A DNA stretch of 23,502 nucleotides from a virus, in IMG/VR virus record IMGVR_UViG_3300030329_005055, positions 1 to 23,502 of that record, one strand, 5' to 3'. Both the position numbers and the translations under genes were made by a program. The notes under the pieces were generated by a model. The model was not told where the DNA came from, made no database searches, and worked only from the letters and a program-made list of their open reading frames with translations. Shown here one piece after another: positions 14,026-21,206 of this stretch; position 1 is the first letter of the stretch; each line of letters begins with the position of its first letter.

Positions 14026-14423
14026 CAGCAATACATGTCCCACGACCCCAACTTATTCCTTACAAATGTAAGAATAAAATATGTCCCACTGAAATTATCC
14101 ATTTTGACGTTAAAGATAAGGTAAAGAAGGACTGCCCTGATTGTGGGATGCCTTTACAGAAGACTGCGATTGTCCATTTGCTAGTGCCTGATAAAGAGCA
14201 AATGTGGATAATAAACTGTGAAGAAGGAAGAAGAAATCGAGTTGAGCAGTGGACTCCTGATAGGAAGGACGCAGGACCAGACTATCCATTTCATTGCACG
14301 CCATCCTTCATGGCAGCGACTTGTTATGAGTGTTTACAGAATTTTGATAAACTAGTTTCTGATATGAGTGCAGAAGACCTGCAAAAACTCTATCAATATG
14401 TACGTTTAAAGACAGGTAAATAA
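14022..14423 (+). CDS. Hypothetical zinc-binding protein
   Basis: A 133-aa protein with two cysteine sets: C16-x4-C21 with C38-x2-C41 (CPDCG), which forms a zinc-ribbon pattern, and C66, C92, C101-x2-C104 (CYECL), which could bind a second metal. H91 lies beside C92. The end is helical (FDKLVSDMSAEDLQKLYQYV). I do not recognise the family. It overlaps the upstream gene by four bases and is followed by GAGGAG before the tail protein gene. A structural zinc in a tail assembly factor is plausible but unproven. Confidence 0.6.
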   Translation: MTAIHVPRPQLIPYKCKNKICPTEIIHFDVKDKVKKDCPDCGMPLQKTAIVHLLVPDKEQMWIINCEEGRRNRVEQWTPDRKDAGPDYPFHCTPSFMAATCYECLQNFDKLVSDMSAEDLQKLYQYVRLKTGK

Positions 14424-14437
14424 CGAGGAGTCATACA

Positions 14438-14977
14438 ATGCCAATTAGTGTTAATGCAGTATCTGGTGCTTATTACGGAACCTACGGTGGTGAATACGTA
14501 GGCGTTACAGAAGATGGGTACGAATTGGAACAAACCACCTATGCAGAACCGATTCGAGGTGACAATCTGGGTGATGCAGTTCAAGATGAAGTGTATCGAG
14601 GATGTGATGTATTTTTGAACTTTGTATTAATTGAATACATTCAAGCAGCAGCAACTGCTGGCGGTACGGACTCTACTCCTATTTTCCACCCGCACGATGA
14701 CACTAGTGGGCAAATCGGGAAGCCTGGAGTTCTTCGAGGTTCATTCTCAGGGGCTCCTTTAGTTCTCACTGAATATAGTGGCGATACGACATCTGTACCT
14801 ACGACCATGACTTTCACCAAGTCAGTATTGGCTTCCAATTTTCCAGTACGAATGCTGTTAGCTAATCGACTCAAGAGAATCCCTATGCGTATGCAAGCAT
14901 TCCCCGTCTTGACTGAGCAGGGAACTGCAGTCAGCTATACTGCTGCTCCTGCTGGTGCTTGGTTCACTGTCACGTAA
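14438..14977 (+). CDS. Major tail (tube) protein candidate
   Basis: A 179-aa beta-rich protein: YYGTYGGEYVGVTEDGYELE, GDNLGDAVQDEVYRGCDVFL, GVLRGSFSGAPLVLTEYSGD, FTKSVLASNFPVRMLLANRL and a late YTAAP end. The pattern of G-D-x-x-G-x-x-x-D-x-V-Y-R-G resembles phage tail-tube proteins of the all-beta type. Size is right for a tube protein. The ribosome site GAGGAG is strong and a good terminator follows, as expected for an abundant virion protein. The next gene is a tape-measure candidate, which fits too. No sheath gene is present next to it. Confidence 0.68.
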   Translation: MPISVNAVSGAYYGTYGGEYVGVTEDGYELEQTTYAEPIRGDNLGDAVQDEVYRGCDVFLNFVLIEYIQAAATAGGTDSTPIFHPHDDTSGQIGKPGVLRGSFSGAPLVLTEYSGDTTSVPTTMTFTKSVLASNFPVRMLLANRLKRIPMRMQAFPVLTEQGTAVSYTAAPAGAWFTVT

Positions 14978-14999
14978 ATCCCTTTTCCTCAGTAAGAAC

Positions 15000-15043
15000 G
15001 AAAAGCCTTCTTCTTCTCTCCTGGGGAGGAGAGGGCTTTTCTT
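15000..15043 (+). terminator. Rho-independent terminator after the tail protein gene
   Basis: GAAAAGCC (15000-15007) pairs with GGCTTTTC (15034-15041) and CTCTCCT (15016-15022) with AGGAGAG (15027-15033) around GGGG. The left arm carries an eight-base bulge TTCTTCTT. The T-rich right arm and following TT form the U-tract. It would trim the tail-tube mRNA and lower expression of the tape-measure gene. Confidence 0.82.
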
Positions 15044-15054
15044 AAGGGTGTGCC

Positions 15055-16533
15055 ATGGCTAAGAACTCAATTGAAATTAAGCTGGAGTCTACCTCCTCTA
15101 AGGAGGGCAGAGATGCTCCATCTATTAAGAAAAGTGAAGAGAGTAAACCTGTCCAGGCAGTCTCTGCCAGTGAACAAGAGATTAAAAATGTAACGAAGCT
15201 TGCGGAATCAGTACTGACTACTGCAGAGAAAGAATTAAAAGATCGAGCAGAAGAGGCTCGTCAACAGCTAGAATCTCCGACTCCTGCAGCAGTTTCCCCC
15301 CAGCTTGATCCTTCTCCCAGAAGAGAACTCGAAGGTAGTTTCTGGGAAGGTTTTGGGGAAGAAGACAAAGAACGCCTCATGAGTATGGAGAGGCAGAGTC
15401 TTGGAGATGCTCCTGAATTCCCTGTGGGTCCAGAGGGCCATCAATGGAGGATGGAACAAGATCCCAAGACGGGGAGATTTACAAAACGTACTCCCTTGCT
15501 TTCTTTTCGAGGTCATGAGGGAGAGACTGAGGATCCTGAAAGATTTAGCACTTCCAATATAGTCCAGGCAATGACTGCCCTGGATCGAGGAAAGGAAGAA
15601 GACCCGCTATCAAGTGTCGCAATCGATAGTGATAAAATAGAAAGCTCCCTCAGTGATATCGACACAAATACTGATGAACTAGAGCAAATCACTACAAAGA
15701 ACCTGGAGAGTAATGCAGCACAAGCAATGGCTGCATTAGACCAGGGACGACCAAGAGGTCCAAAAGCTCTCGGTAGTGAAGATGTAATATCAAGTATTAT
15801 GGCGGGGGACTCAGGTGGTGACGTACCAGGAGGACCAAAAGCAGTCTCTGGTGATGACGAGGGAGGTGATTCTCCTACAGGCAAATTAAAAGCTATGGGC
15901 GCAGCAGTAATGCCCTTATTAGGTAAGTTAGGAAAATTTGGTGCTGTAGTAGCCACTGTGACTAAAGGTGCTGCCTTCCTTGCTGAAAGCTTCGCCAAAT
16001 TAGATAGATTCCTAACTAGAGCAGGAGAAGAGATTCAGGCATTTGCCCCTGAGATCATTGTTGAAAAAGTAAATCGTTCCATCATGCTTTTAGAAAAGCG
16101 AATGGAACGTGCTGATGAAGTTGGTGAACAATTAGCTGATTATGAGAAATCTAGAACACGTTTAATAATGGCGGTAGAGGATTTCAAAACAAAATTCATT
16201 AAGATTGTTACACCGTTCGCCACCCTAGTTATGGATGCATTAGGTGGTTTACTAAATGCTATTATTAAAATGTCAAAATGGATACGTAAATCATTATTGA
16301 CTATTGAGGAAACAATACTTGAATGGAAACGAGCATTACATCTGGCTAGTGCAGATGATAAAAAAAGAATATTAGAAATCAAAGCGGAATTAACCGCAAT
16401 CAAAAAAGGAGTCACTAAAAAATCAGATCCTGCTTGGGATCATATGGATAAAGTAATGACATTGTTAACGGGTAAAGGAACTAGTGTTCCAGGATTCACA
16501 AGAGTTCCTGGCTCAATAGCAAGTGGGATATAG
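15055..16533 (+). CDS. Tape measure protein candidate
   Basis: A 492-aa protein. The N-terminal 250 residues are polar, charged and likely disordered or coiled (KNVTKLAESVLTTAEKELKD). They contain a repeat: QAMTALDRG at 171-179 and QAMAALDQG at 223-231, 52 residues apart. Two hydrophobic segments follow at about 279-311 (MGAAVMPLLGKLGKFGAVVA) and 384-405 (IVTPFATLVMDALGGLLNAI), and the rest is helical. This architecture, right after the tail-tube gene, is typical of tape measure proteins, which set tail length and are injected with DNA. With the usual 0.15 nm per residue the tail would be about 74 nm. AAGGGTG lies before the ATG. It is short for the family, so an inner tail or scaffold protein remains possible. 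Confidence 0.6.
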   Translation: MAKNSIEIKLESTSSKEGRDAPSIKKSEESKPVQAVSASEQEIKNVTKLAESVLTTAEKELKDRAEEARQQLESPTPAAVSPQLDPSPRRELEGSFWEGFGEEDKERLMSMERQSLGDAPEFPVGPEGHQWRMEQDPKTGRFTKRTPLLSFRGHEGETEDPERFSTSNIVQAMTALDRGKEEDPLSSVAIDSDKIESSLSDIDTNTDELEQITTKNLESNAAQAMAALDQGRPRGPKALGSEDVISSIMAGDSGGDVPGGPKAVSGDDEGGDSPTGKLKAMGAAVMPLLGKLGKFGAVVATVTKGAAFLAESFAKLDRFLTRAGEEIQAFAPEIIVEKVNRSIMLLEKRMERADEVGEQLADYEKSRTRLIMAVEDFKTKFIKIVTPFATLVMDALGGLLNAIIKMSKWIRKSLLTIEETILEWKRALHLASADDKKRILEIKAELTAIKKGVTKKSDPAWDHMDKVMTLLTGKGTSVPGFTRVPGSIASGI

Positions 16534-16542
16534 AGTTGAACT

Positions 16543-18657
16543 ATGACAAGATTATTAGCTGCAGTGGGAGAGTTGTCTTACAATGGCGTAACATTCCCTG
16601 GCCCAACTAGGGCAAGCATAAATTCGACTCCAATCTACGATCAAGCAGATCGTTCTGTTAAATACGTAAAACACAAACTACGTGTCGAAACGTATTTCTG
16701 TCATGATGATACTGCTCTAGTCACAGGTGCCCCTGCAGTGGCAGGTGCAGACCCTCATGTAAATAATATCGTTGACTACATTCGTCTACGATTAACTAAG
16801 GTAGGCGCAGAATTACGTCTTCGAGAAAAAGGATTTGGGTTAGATGTACGAGTCAATGGAGTGCGTACTGCAGGTAGGGCTCCTGGCGTATACTATGACG
16901 CAGAATTTGGCCCTAAACCAAGAGTATTAGCTTGGCAACCTGTGGGCGATAATCGAACTGTAAAAGTTGTTTGGGAAGTAGAGTTCAATATTCCTGAATG
17001 TTGTGAGTACCCTACTCAAGATGTTCCTTTGGAACGAACCTATACAGTCGATTGGTCTATTGATGCTCAAGGACTTACTACACGAGTAATTGAAGGAAGA
17101 GTTGAAGCAACTATAGCGAGAATACCTTTAGCTGCTGGCTTAAGAATGAATGGCAATGCTGATGATTTTCGCCATTGGGCATTTTTCCCCATTCCGTTAG
17201 GTTTTGTACGCACTCAAAAATATAAACTTTCTGAAGATCGTAGAGTACTTTTATTTACTTTAACAGATCAAGAATTGCCCAGTGATTATGCATTCACCCC
17301 AGGAACATTGAAAATGGACGCAGAACAAACTGTTTCCAGTAGATTTCTTGATGGTAATGCTGGTGGTTTTGTGAAATGGGATTGTTCAATTCGAGCAACT
17401 ATTACACTTCCCAAAAACCAAACTATGGGAATTGGGGGACTTCCTAAAAGTCTTTATGGTCGTAAATTAGCCTGGATTGCTTTTAAAGAAATCTTAGATG
17501 AGAAGATTTGGAAAGTAGCCAAACGTAAAGGTCGTAGGGGGATCTTGAAGATACCAGGAAAAGTATCTAACTCATCAGTAGAAGACTCAGTTATGAGAAC
17601 AATCTCCAAAGGCGGGGCTACCTTCATACCTGACGAAATTTCTATGCGTGAAGATCTTTATGGTCGTGAATTCAATTTTGAGTTCAAATATACAATCTTC
17701 TGCATGCCTGATAGGGTTTTTGAGTCTACAAGAATTCTACATCAGAATGGTCCTGGGACAGGTAAAACAACAGCGGATTTCCTAGAATATTTAAAATATA
17801 CAGGAGGTCGTGCCCATACTCCGTCTACTGTAAGTAAAGATAATGTAGGAGCAACCGAGAGTAAACCTTTCGGGATGCGAGGTGAGCTAGGTGGTGTTGA
17901 TCTAGCAGGACGAGAAGCCTCATACTTTGGCTCTAATCCTACATTCAGACCTGCGGTATGGACTGAGGATATAATTTATGATTATTGCGAAAGTACAGGA
18001 AACCCTGGAATACAGATAGATGCTCCTAAAAAGGATATACCAAAAAAGGATAGGTATGATCCCAGAACTTCTGGGGTAGAGCCTGAGCCATCCAGAAGTT
18101 CTGGGGGAGATACTGCATCTAGTTATTTTCCCGAAGATGGTCCTGGAAAAGAAGAAGGCATCGGAGGAGATCAAAAGTGTTTAGCTTACGTATGTAATTT
18201 TACGCATGAAGAACTTGGTGCGACTATTACACATACCAGAGTGGGTCAAACTTCCTCCACCAATTATGCTCAAGATTATGTAGCTTCCGATCAGATTGGT
18301 GATGATTCAGGGAATCGATATCGTGCAGTTGCAGCAACTAATGAATTACATTCAGCAGATCGACCAAAAATACAGTCTTTGGGACCGCCACAACACTTAG
18401 TTCGAGTCACAGGATATGCTTATCAACTAGGGTATACTAGAACTCCTCCAGCTACTATAAAATGGGGAAAAGATTGTACTTTACATAGAATATCTAAACA
18501 ATCTACAGTATCTCAGGTTAGTAAAGGAGCATTACCTGTATATATGACTACCTGGGACATATTGTATAATGCTGATAACAGTCCGAATGGAGAGCCATTC
18601 AAAGAGGCTATAGCTGCAACCACTACTACTGGAATTTTATCTAATCAATCAACTTAA
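16543..18657 (+). CDS. Large tail structural protein (704 aa), function unassigned
   Basis: A 704-aa protein. Residues 1-200 are beta-rich (AAVGELSYNGVTFPGPTRAS, KYVKHKLRVETYFC, VKVVWEVEFNIPECCEY). A middle part to about 430 contains helices and beta hairpins. A low-complexity linker follows at about 495-545 with duplicated PKKD and (P/S)R(T/S)SG units. The end (residues 550-704) is a further beta domain starting CLAYVCNFTHEELGATITHT. I do not recognise a named family. It directly follows the tape-measure candidate, so a distal tail, hub or baseplate protein is likely. Codon use and composition resemble the neighbours. The start ATG has only a weak GAG upstream. Confidence 0.65.
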   Translation: MTRLLAAVGELSYNGVTFPGPTRASINSTPIYDQADRSVKYVKHKLRVETYFCHDDTALVTGAPAVAGADPHVNNIVDYIRLRLTKVGAELRLREKGFGLDVRVNGVRTAGRAPGVYYDAEFGPKPRVLAWQPVGDNRTVKVVWEVEFNIPECCEYPTQDVPLERTYTVDWSIDAQGLTTRVIEGRVEATIARIPLAAGLRMNGNADDFRHWAFFPIPLGFVRTQKYKLSEDRRVLLFTLTDQELPSDYAFTPGTLKMDAEQTVSSRFLDGNAGGFVKWDCSIRATITLPKNQTMGIGGLPKSLYGRKLAWIAFKEILDEKIWKVAKRKGRRGILKIPGKVSNSSVEDSVMRTISKGGATFIPDEISMREDLYGREFNFEFKYTIFCMPDRVFESTRILHQNGPGTGKTTADFLEYLKYTGGRAHTPSTVSKDNVGATESKPFGMRGELGGVDLAGREASYFGSNPTFRPAVWTEDIIYDYCESTGNPGIQIDAPKKDIPKKDRYDPRTSGVEPEPSRSSGGDTASSYFPEDGPGKEEGIGGDQKCLAYVCNFTHEELGATITHTRVGQTSSTNYAQDYVASDQIGDDSGNRYRAVAATNELHSADRPKIQSLGPPQHLVRVTGYAYQLGYTRTPPATIKWGKDCTLHRISKQSTVSQVSKGALPVYMTTWDILYNADNSPNGEPFKEAIAATTTTGILSNQST
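18061..18104. repeat. Two palindromes CCAGAA(C/G)TTCTGG inside the 704-aa gene
   Basis: CCAGAACTTCTGG lies at 18062-18074 (extended by one pair to 18061-18075) and CCAGAAGTTCTGG at 18092-18104. Each has perfect six-base arms, and the centres are 30 bases apart, about three helical turns. They encode PRTSG and SRSSG in the linker. A nearby direct repeat, AAAAAGGATA, encodes PKKD twice. Confidence 0.7.
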
Positions 18658-18667
18658 AGGAATTTAA

Positions 18668-19003
18668 ATGTCTGAGCCCAAAACATTTCAATTACCTGAT
18701 GCTACTAAAATACGCTTAGTATCTAGTGATGGAGAAGTGCTTTTTGAAGAAGAAGCAATTTACATTGATGACTTACTCTCCAAAGCACAAGAGGACGTTG
18801 ATGTGTCGGGAGATTCGGACGCAGTGAATAAGTGGCTACCCAAATTCAAGGAGCTACTATCCGCTAAGTTTGATTACGACTTAGGTGATACGGAGGCATA
18901 CTTCATTGCAAGAGAGGCGACTAGTGTGATGTGGTCTCTCAAAAAAAAATTCGACAATACACGGATGTCATTGATGTCTTCGGAATCAATGCCTTCGAGT
19001 TAG
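18668..19003 (+). CDS. Upstream frame of a tail-chaperone-like frameshift pair
   Basis: A 111-aa product. Residues 1-94 form the domain (FQLPDATKIRLVSSDGEVLF, NKWLPKFKELLSAKF, LGDTEAYFIAREATSVMW) and the last 17 (FDNTRMSLMSSESMPSS) look like non-conserved read-out after a slippery site. AAGGAA precedes the ATG. Codons 92-94 are AAA AAA AAA inside an A9 run, where the downstream frame can be entered by a -1 shift. This layout is like the lambda gpG/gpGT tail assembly chaperones, but here it lies after the tape-measure candidate and before the portal gene. The assignment to chaperones rests on the frameshift layout and size, not on sequence family. Confidence 0.6.
   Translation: MSEPKTFQLPDATKIRLVSSDGEVLFEEEAIYIDDLLSKAQEDVDVSGDSDAVNKWLPKFKELLSAKFDYDLGDTEAYFIAREATSVMWSLKKKFDNTRMSLMSSESMPSS
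18943..18991 (+). promoter_or_regulatory. -1 ribosomal frameshift signal (A AAA AAA plus hairpin)
   Basis: The heptamer A AAA AAA (18943-18949) fits frame 0 of the upstream gene. After a -1 shift reading continues with ATT CGA CAA and stays open to 19209. A stem CATTGAT (18969-18975) / ATCAATG (18985-18991) with a nine-base loop lies downstream, 19 bases from the heptamer, rather far for a classic stimulator. Polymerase slippage on A9 could give the same product. Confidence 0.6.
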
Positions 19004-19209
19004 ATCATTTATATTGCAAGTTATTATACATGGACATACCTAGAGTTCTTGCCAGGAGAGAACTGAGAGCGCGAAAATTAAAAGCACCTCTAAACTCAGA
19101 TCAAGTATTTGATTTAGTTCTTCTGTCAACTGGGGATGAGGATCAAGCAGATAAAGCTAAAACTGATTTCATCATGGAACAAATGAAGTCAGGGGAAGAA
19201 GTAAAATAA
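18949..19209 (+). CDS. Downstream frame of the frameshift pair (C-terminal part of fusion)
   Basis: These 86 codons would be translated as the C-terminal half of a 180-residue fusion after the -1 shift. The sequence is mostly helical: IRQYTDVIDVFGINAFELDH, MDIPRVLARRELRARKLK and SDQVFDLVLLSTGDEDQA. It looks like a real protein and not read-out. The frame is open from a GTG at 18931, but no ribosome site lies at proper distance before it; the only ATG (19030) would drop about a third of the domain. In lambda-like phages the T domain of gpGT binds the tube protein while G binds the tape measure. The stop TAA overlaps the portal ATG as TAATG, so portal translation may be coupled to frameshifted ribosomes. 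Confidence 0.62.
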   Translation: MRQYTDVIDVFGINAFELDHLYCKLLYMDIPRVLARRELRARKLKAPLNSDQVFDLVLLSTGDEDQADKAKTDFIMEQMKSGEEVK

Positions 19210-20462
19210 TGGACCCTAAACAATTACTAGGCCCAGCAATTACTGCAGACTATATGCCTCATGGTTATTGGGGCATGTTTATGTTTGCGCGTAATCGACC
19301 CGTCTTTAGTGGTTCGGTTATTCGAGAGATGATGTCAGATCCCCGAGTTATCTTTGGTCTTTGGCTAATCAAAGGACCAATCCTCTCCAATGCTAGATTC
19401 AAAGTCGAAACTGAAAACGAAGAAATCAAAGAGTTCCTCATCAGCAATATCACTCGCTTCTGGAGGAATTCAGCAGCACGAGCATTAAAGGCAGTTGAAT
19501 GGGGTTACTCTGCCAGTGAGGTAATGTATCGAGTTCAAGACGGTCAAGTACACTTCGATATCCTTAAAGATATTCATTCCTTGGATTGTCGAGCAGTCAC
19601 TAAGAATGGAGTCCTGGCTGGATTCACAGTTCGAGACGTACCCCACAAAGGTCGTGCTTCAGATCGACAAAAGTTATTCATAGGAATCCCCAAGGGGTTC
19701 TGGCATATTCACTGGCGAGACCGACATCCATGGTATGGTCTCTCTCGTTTATTTGGTGCGCATATTCCCTGGTGGGAAGCATGGAGTGATGGCGGGTATC
19801 GAGATATCCGAAGACTGTGGTTCCACAAGAATGCTTTTGAAGGTGGGGTCATGTACCATCCTCCAGGAATTACTCGCACCAAGGAAGGCATTCCCATCTC
19901 CAACAAGGATCTTGCCAGGGAGATGATCGAAAAGAAACGAACAGGTGGTACATTAACTCTACCCAACACTATGTCATCTGATGGTGTACGTAGTTGGGAA
20001 TACGCACCACCTGCTTCCAATTCAATTCCCCCAGGTCTTTTGGAATACGGGAACAGTCTTAAAGAAGAACTCTTCGAGGGTATGGGAATTCCCCCTGAAG
20101 TATTCGAGGGCGGTGGTGGAGGATTTGGTGCAGCCACTGGTAGACAGGTTCCCGAAGAAGCATTCTTCTCTGTCCTCCAGGAAATGGTTCAATGGTTGAT
20201 CTCTGATGCAGATCAGCAAATCTTCCGACACTTAGTTCGTATGAACTTTGGTGATGAACATGATAAGTACGAGATCATTCCTTTCGGTTTGACTGCTAAG
20301 GCAGAAGAACGAGAAGATCAAATGAAAGAAGATGTTCGTCAGGCTCAGGCAGCAGAAGCTAGTCGTCTGGCAGGAACAGGTCTACCTACACAGATGTCCA
20401 ACAGGTTTCAAGGAAATGGAAATGGCAAAGCTTCGCCCAGTTCGTTGGGGCCATCTACATGA
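19209..20462 (+). CDS. Portal protein (DUF935 / Mu gp29-like)
   Basis: A 417-aa protein with the features of DUF935-type portals: SVIREMMSDPRVIFGLWLIK (clip or wing helix), ALKAVEWGYSASEVMYRVQD, the wing segment HIHWRDRHPWYGLSRLFGAH, then PPGLLEYGNSLKEELFEGMG and IPPEVFEGGGGGFG (a crown-helix loop), followed by EMVQWLISDADQQIFRHLV. Twelve copies form the ring through which DNA enters and leaves the head, and the terminase docks on it. Length is a little short of Mu gp29. The ATG shares bases with the stop of the frameshifted frame. The gene lies about 17 kb after the terminase, beyond the tail genes, which is unusual. Its end overlaps the next gene by 41 bases. Confidence 0.83.
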   Translation: MDPKQLLGPAITADYMPHGYWGMFMFARNRPVFSGSVIREMMSDPRVIFGLWLIKGPILSNARFKVETENEEIKEFLISNITRFWRNSAARALKAVEWGYSASEVMYRVQDGQVHFDILKDIHSLDCRAVTKNGVLAGFTVRDVPHKGRASDRQKLFIGIPKGFWHIHWRDRHPWYGLSRLFGAHIPWWEAWSDGGYRDIRRLWFHKNAFEGGVMYHPPGITRTKEGIPISNKDLAREMIEKKRTGGTLTLPNTMSSDGVRSWEYAPPASNSIPPGLLEYGNSLKEELFEGMGIPPEVFEGGGGGFGAATGRQVPEEAFFSVLQEMVQWLISDADQQIFRHLVRMNFGDEHDKYEIIPFGLTAKAEEREDQMKEDVRQAQAAEASRLAGTGLPTQMSNRFQGNGNGKASPSSLGPST

Positions 20463-20667
20463 GCTAGATCGTAGGGTTCGTTCGGGCACAGATCGCTTCT
20501 ATAAATATCCTAAGCGACTACAGCATCTCCATGCCTGGAGAGCAATGCATAAGTTGGCAGGTTCGCATAAGCCTGTGCAGATGTCCGGTACTCGCCAGAG
20601 AGTACGCCCTTCCTCGGATATGTCTATCAAGCAGAAGGTTAACTTCGTAGAGAAGAGGCGAACGTAA
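20422..20667 (+). CDS. Small basic protein overlapping the portal gene
   Basis: An 81-aa protein: MAKLRPVRWGHLHELDRRVR, then FYKYPKRLQHLHAWRAMHKL and RQRVRPSSDMSIKQKV. It is rich in R, K and H. The ATG at 20422 has AAGGAA at good spacing; the frame is open further up to 20332 but that part lies wholly within the portal gene in another frame and is probably not translated. It ends by overlapping the next ATG (TAATG), so it sits inside a coupled series. No family recognised. It could be a neck or packaging-associated protein or a nucleic-acid binder. Confidence 0.6.
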   Translation: MAKLRPVRWGHLHELDRRVRSGTDRFYKYPKRLQHLHAWRAMHKLAGSHKPVQMSGTRQRVRPSSDMSIKQKVNFVEKRRT

Positions 20668-21206
20668 TGGCACAATTTGCTAGACCTACTGGTGATAAAA
20701 CAGATGATGGTAATTGGAGTACTACTGATGTTGGTTCAGGAACTTTCTACACTGAAATTGATGAGTCCTCTGCTTCTGATACCGATTACATCACAGGTGA
20801 TGGAACTATGGGCAGTGAAATTGAAATCGATTTTGATCTTACCAATGGTTTAGCAGATCCTGGAGTCACCACAGGGCATAAATTAATTTATCGTTATAAT
20901 ACGGATGGTGGCTCTAGCGATGCTACGCTAACAGTTAAATTGATGGAAGGAAGTACTGTTAGGATGCAAGAGGCATTAGATGTGTCAGGAGTAAGTTCGT
21001 ATACAACTAGAACATATGCCCCCACTAATACTACAGGGACCATTAGTTCTTACGATAATCTTTTTTTACGTATTAATTTTAATGATGGGGACGCTATGGA
21101 TTCAATCTATGTCTCCCAAGCGTATCTTGAGATTCCTGATGGTGTAGCAGGATCAGATGCAGTCCCAATGGCTCTCAACACATATCAGCAAATGAGGAAT
21201 AAATAA
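20667..21206 (+). CDS. Beta-sandwich virion protein, probably tail fibre or surface
   Basis: A 179-aa acidic, beta-rich protein: MAQFARPTGDKTDDGNWSTT, FYTEIDESSASDTDYI, GHKLIYRYNTDGGSSDATLT, SYDNLFLRINFNDGD and SIYVSQAYLEIPD. The fold looks like a single jelly roll. I recall proteins with this N-terminus and IDE-x-x-x-D-x-DYI in many environmental phages, where they are annotated as structural. Its placement beside the adsorption-type genes 3' of it suggests the same tail-tip or fibre function. Start ATG overlaps the previous stop; the next gene starts one base after its stop. Confidence 0.62.
   Translation: MAQFARPTGDKTDDGNWSTTDVGSGTFYTEIDESSASDTDYITGDGTMGSEIEIDFDLTNGLADPGVTTGHKLIYRYNTDGGSSDATLTVKLMEGSTVRMQEALDVSGVSSYTTRTYAPTNTTGTISSYDNLFLRINFNDGDAMDSIYVSQAYLEIPDGVAGSDAVPMALNTYQQMRNK

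Noticed and set aside
15513-15998. Long reverse-strand frame opposite the tape-measure gene (161 aa)
   Set aside because: It mirrors the codon pattern of the forward gene, has a low-complexity S/P-rich product and no ribosome site or context.
18931-19209. Second frame as an independent gene from GTG 18931
   Set aside because: No ribosome site at proper distance, and the start lies within the conserved part of the upstream frame right before the A9 run; a -1 shift explains it better.
20332-20421. Upstream extension of the 81-aa protein into the portal gene
   Set aside because: Would be a long out-of-frame overlap with the portal; ATG 20422 has AAGGAA at proper distance.
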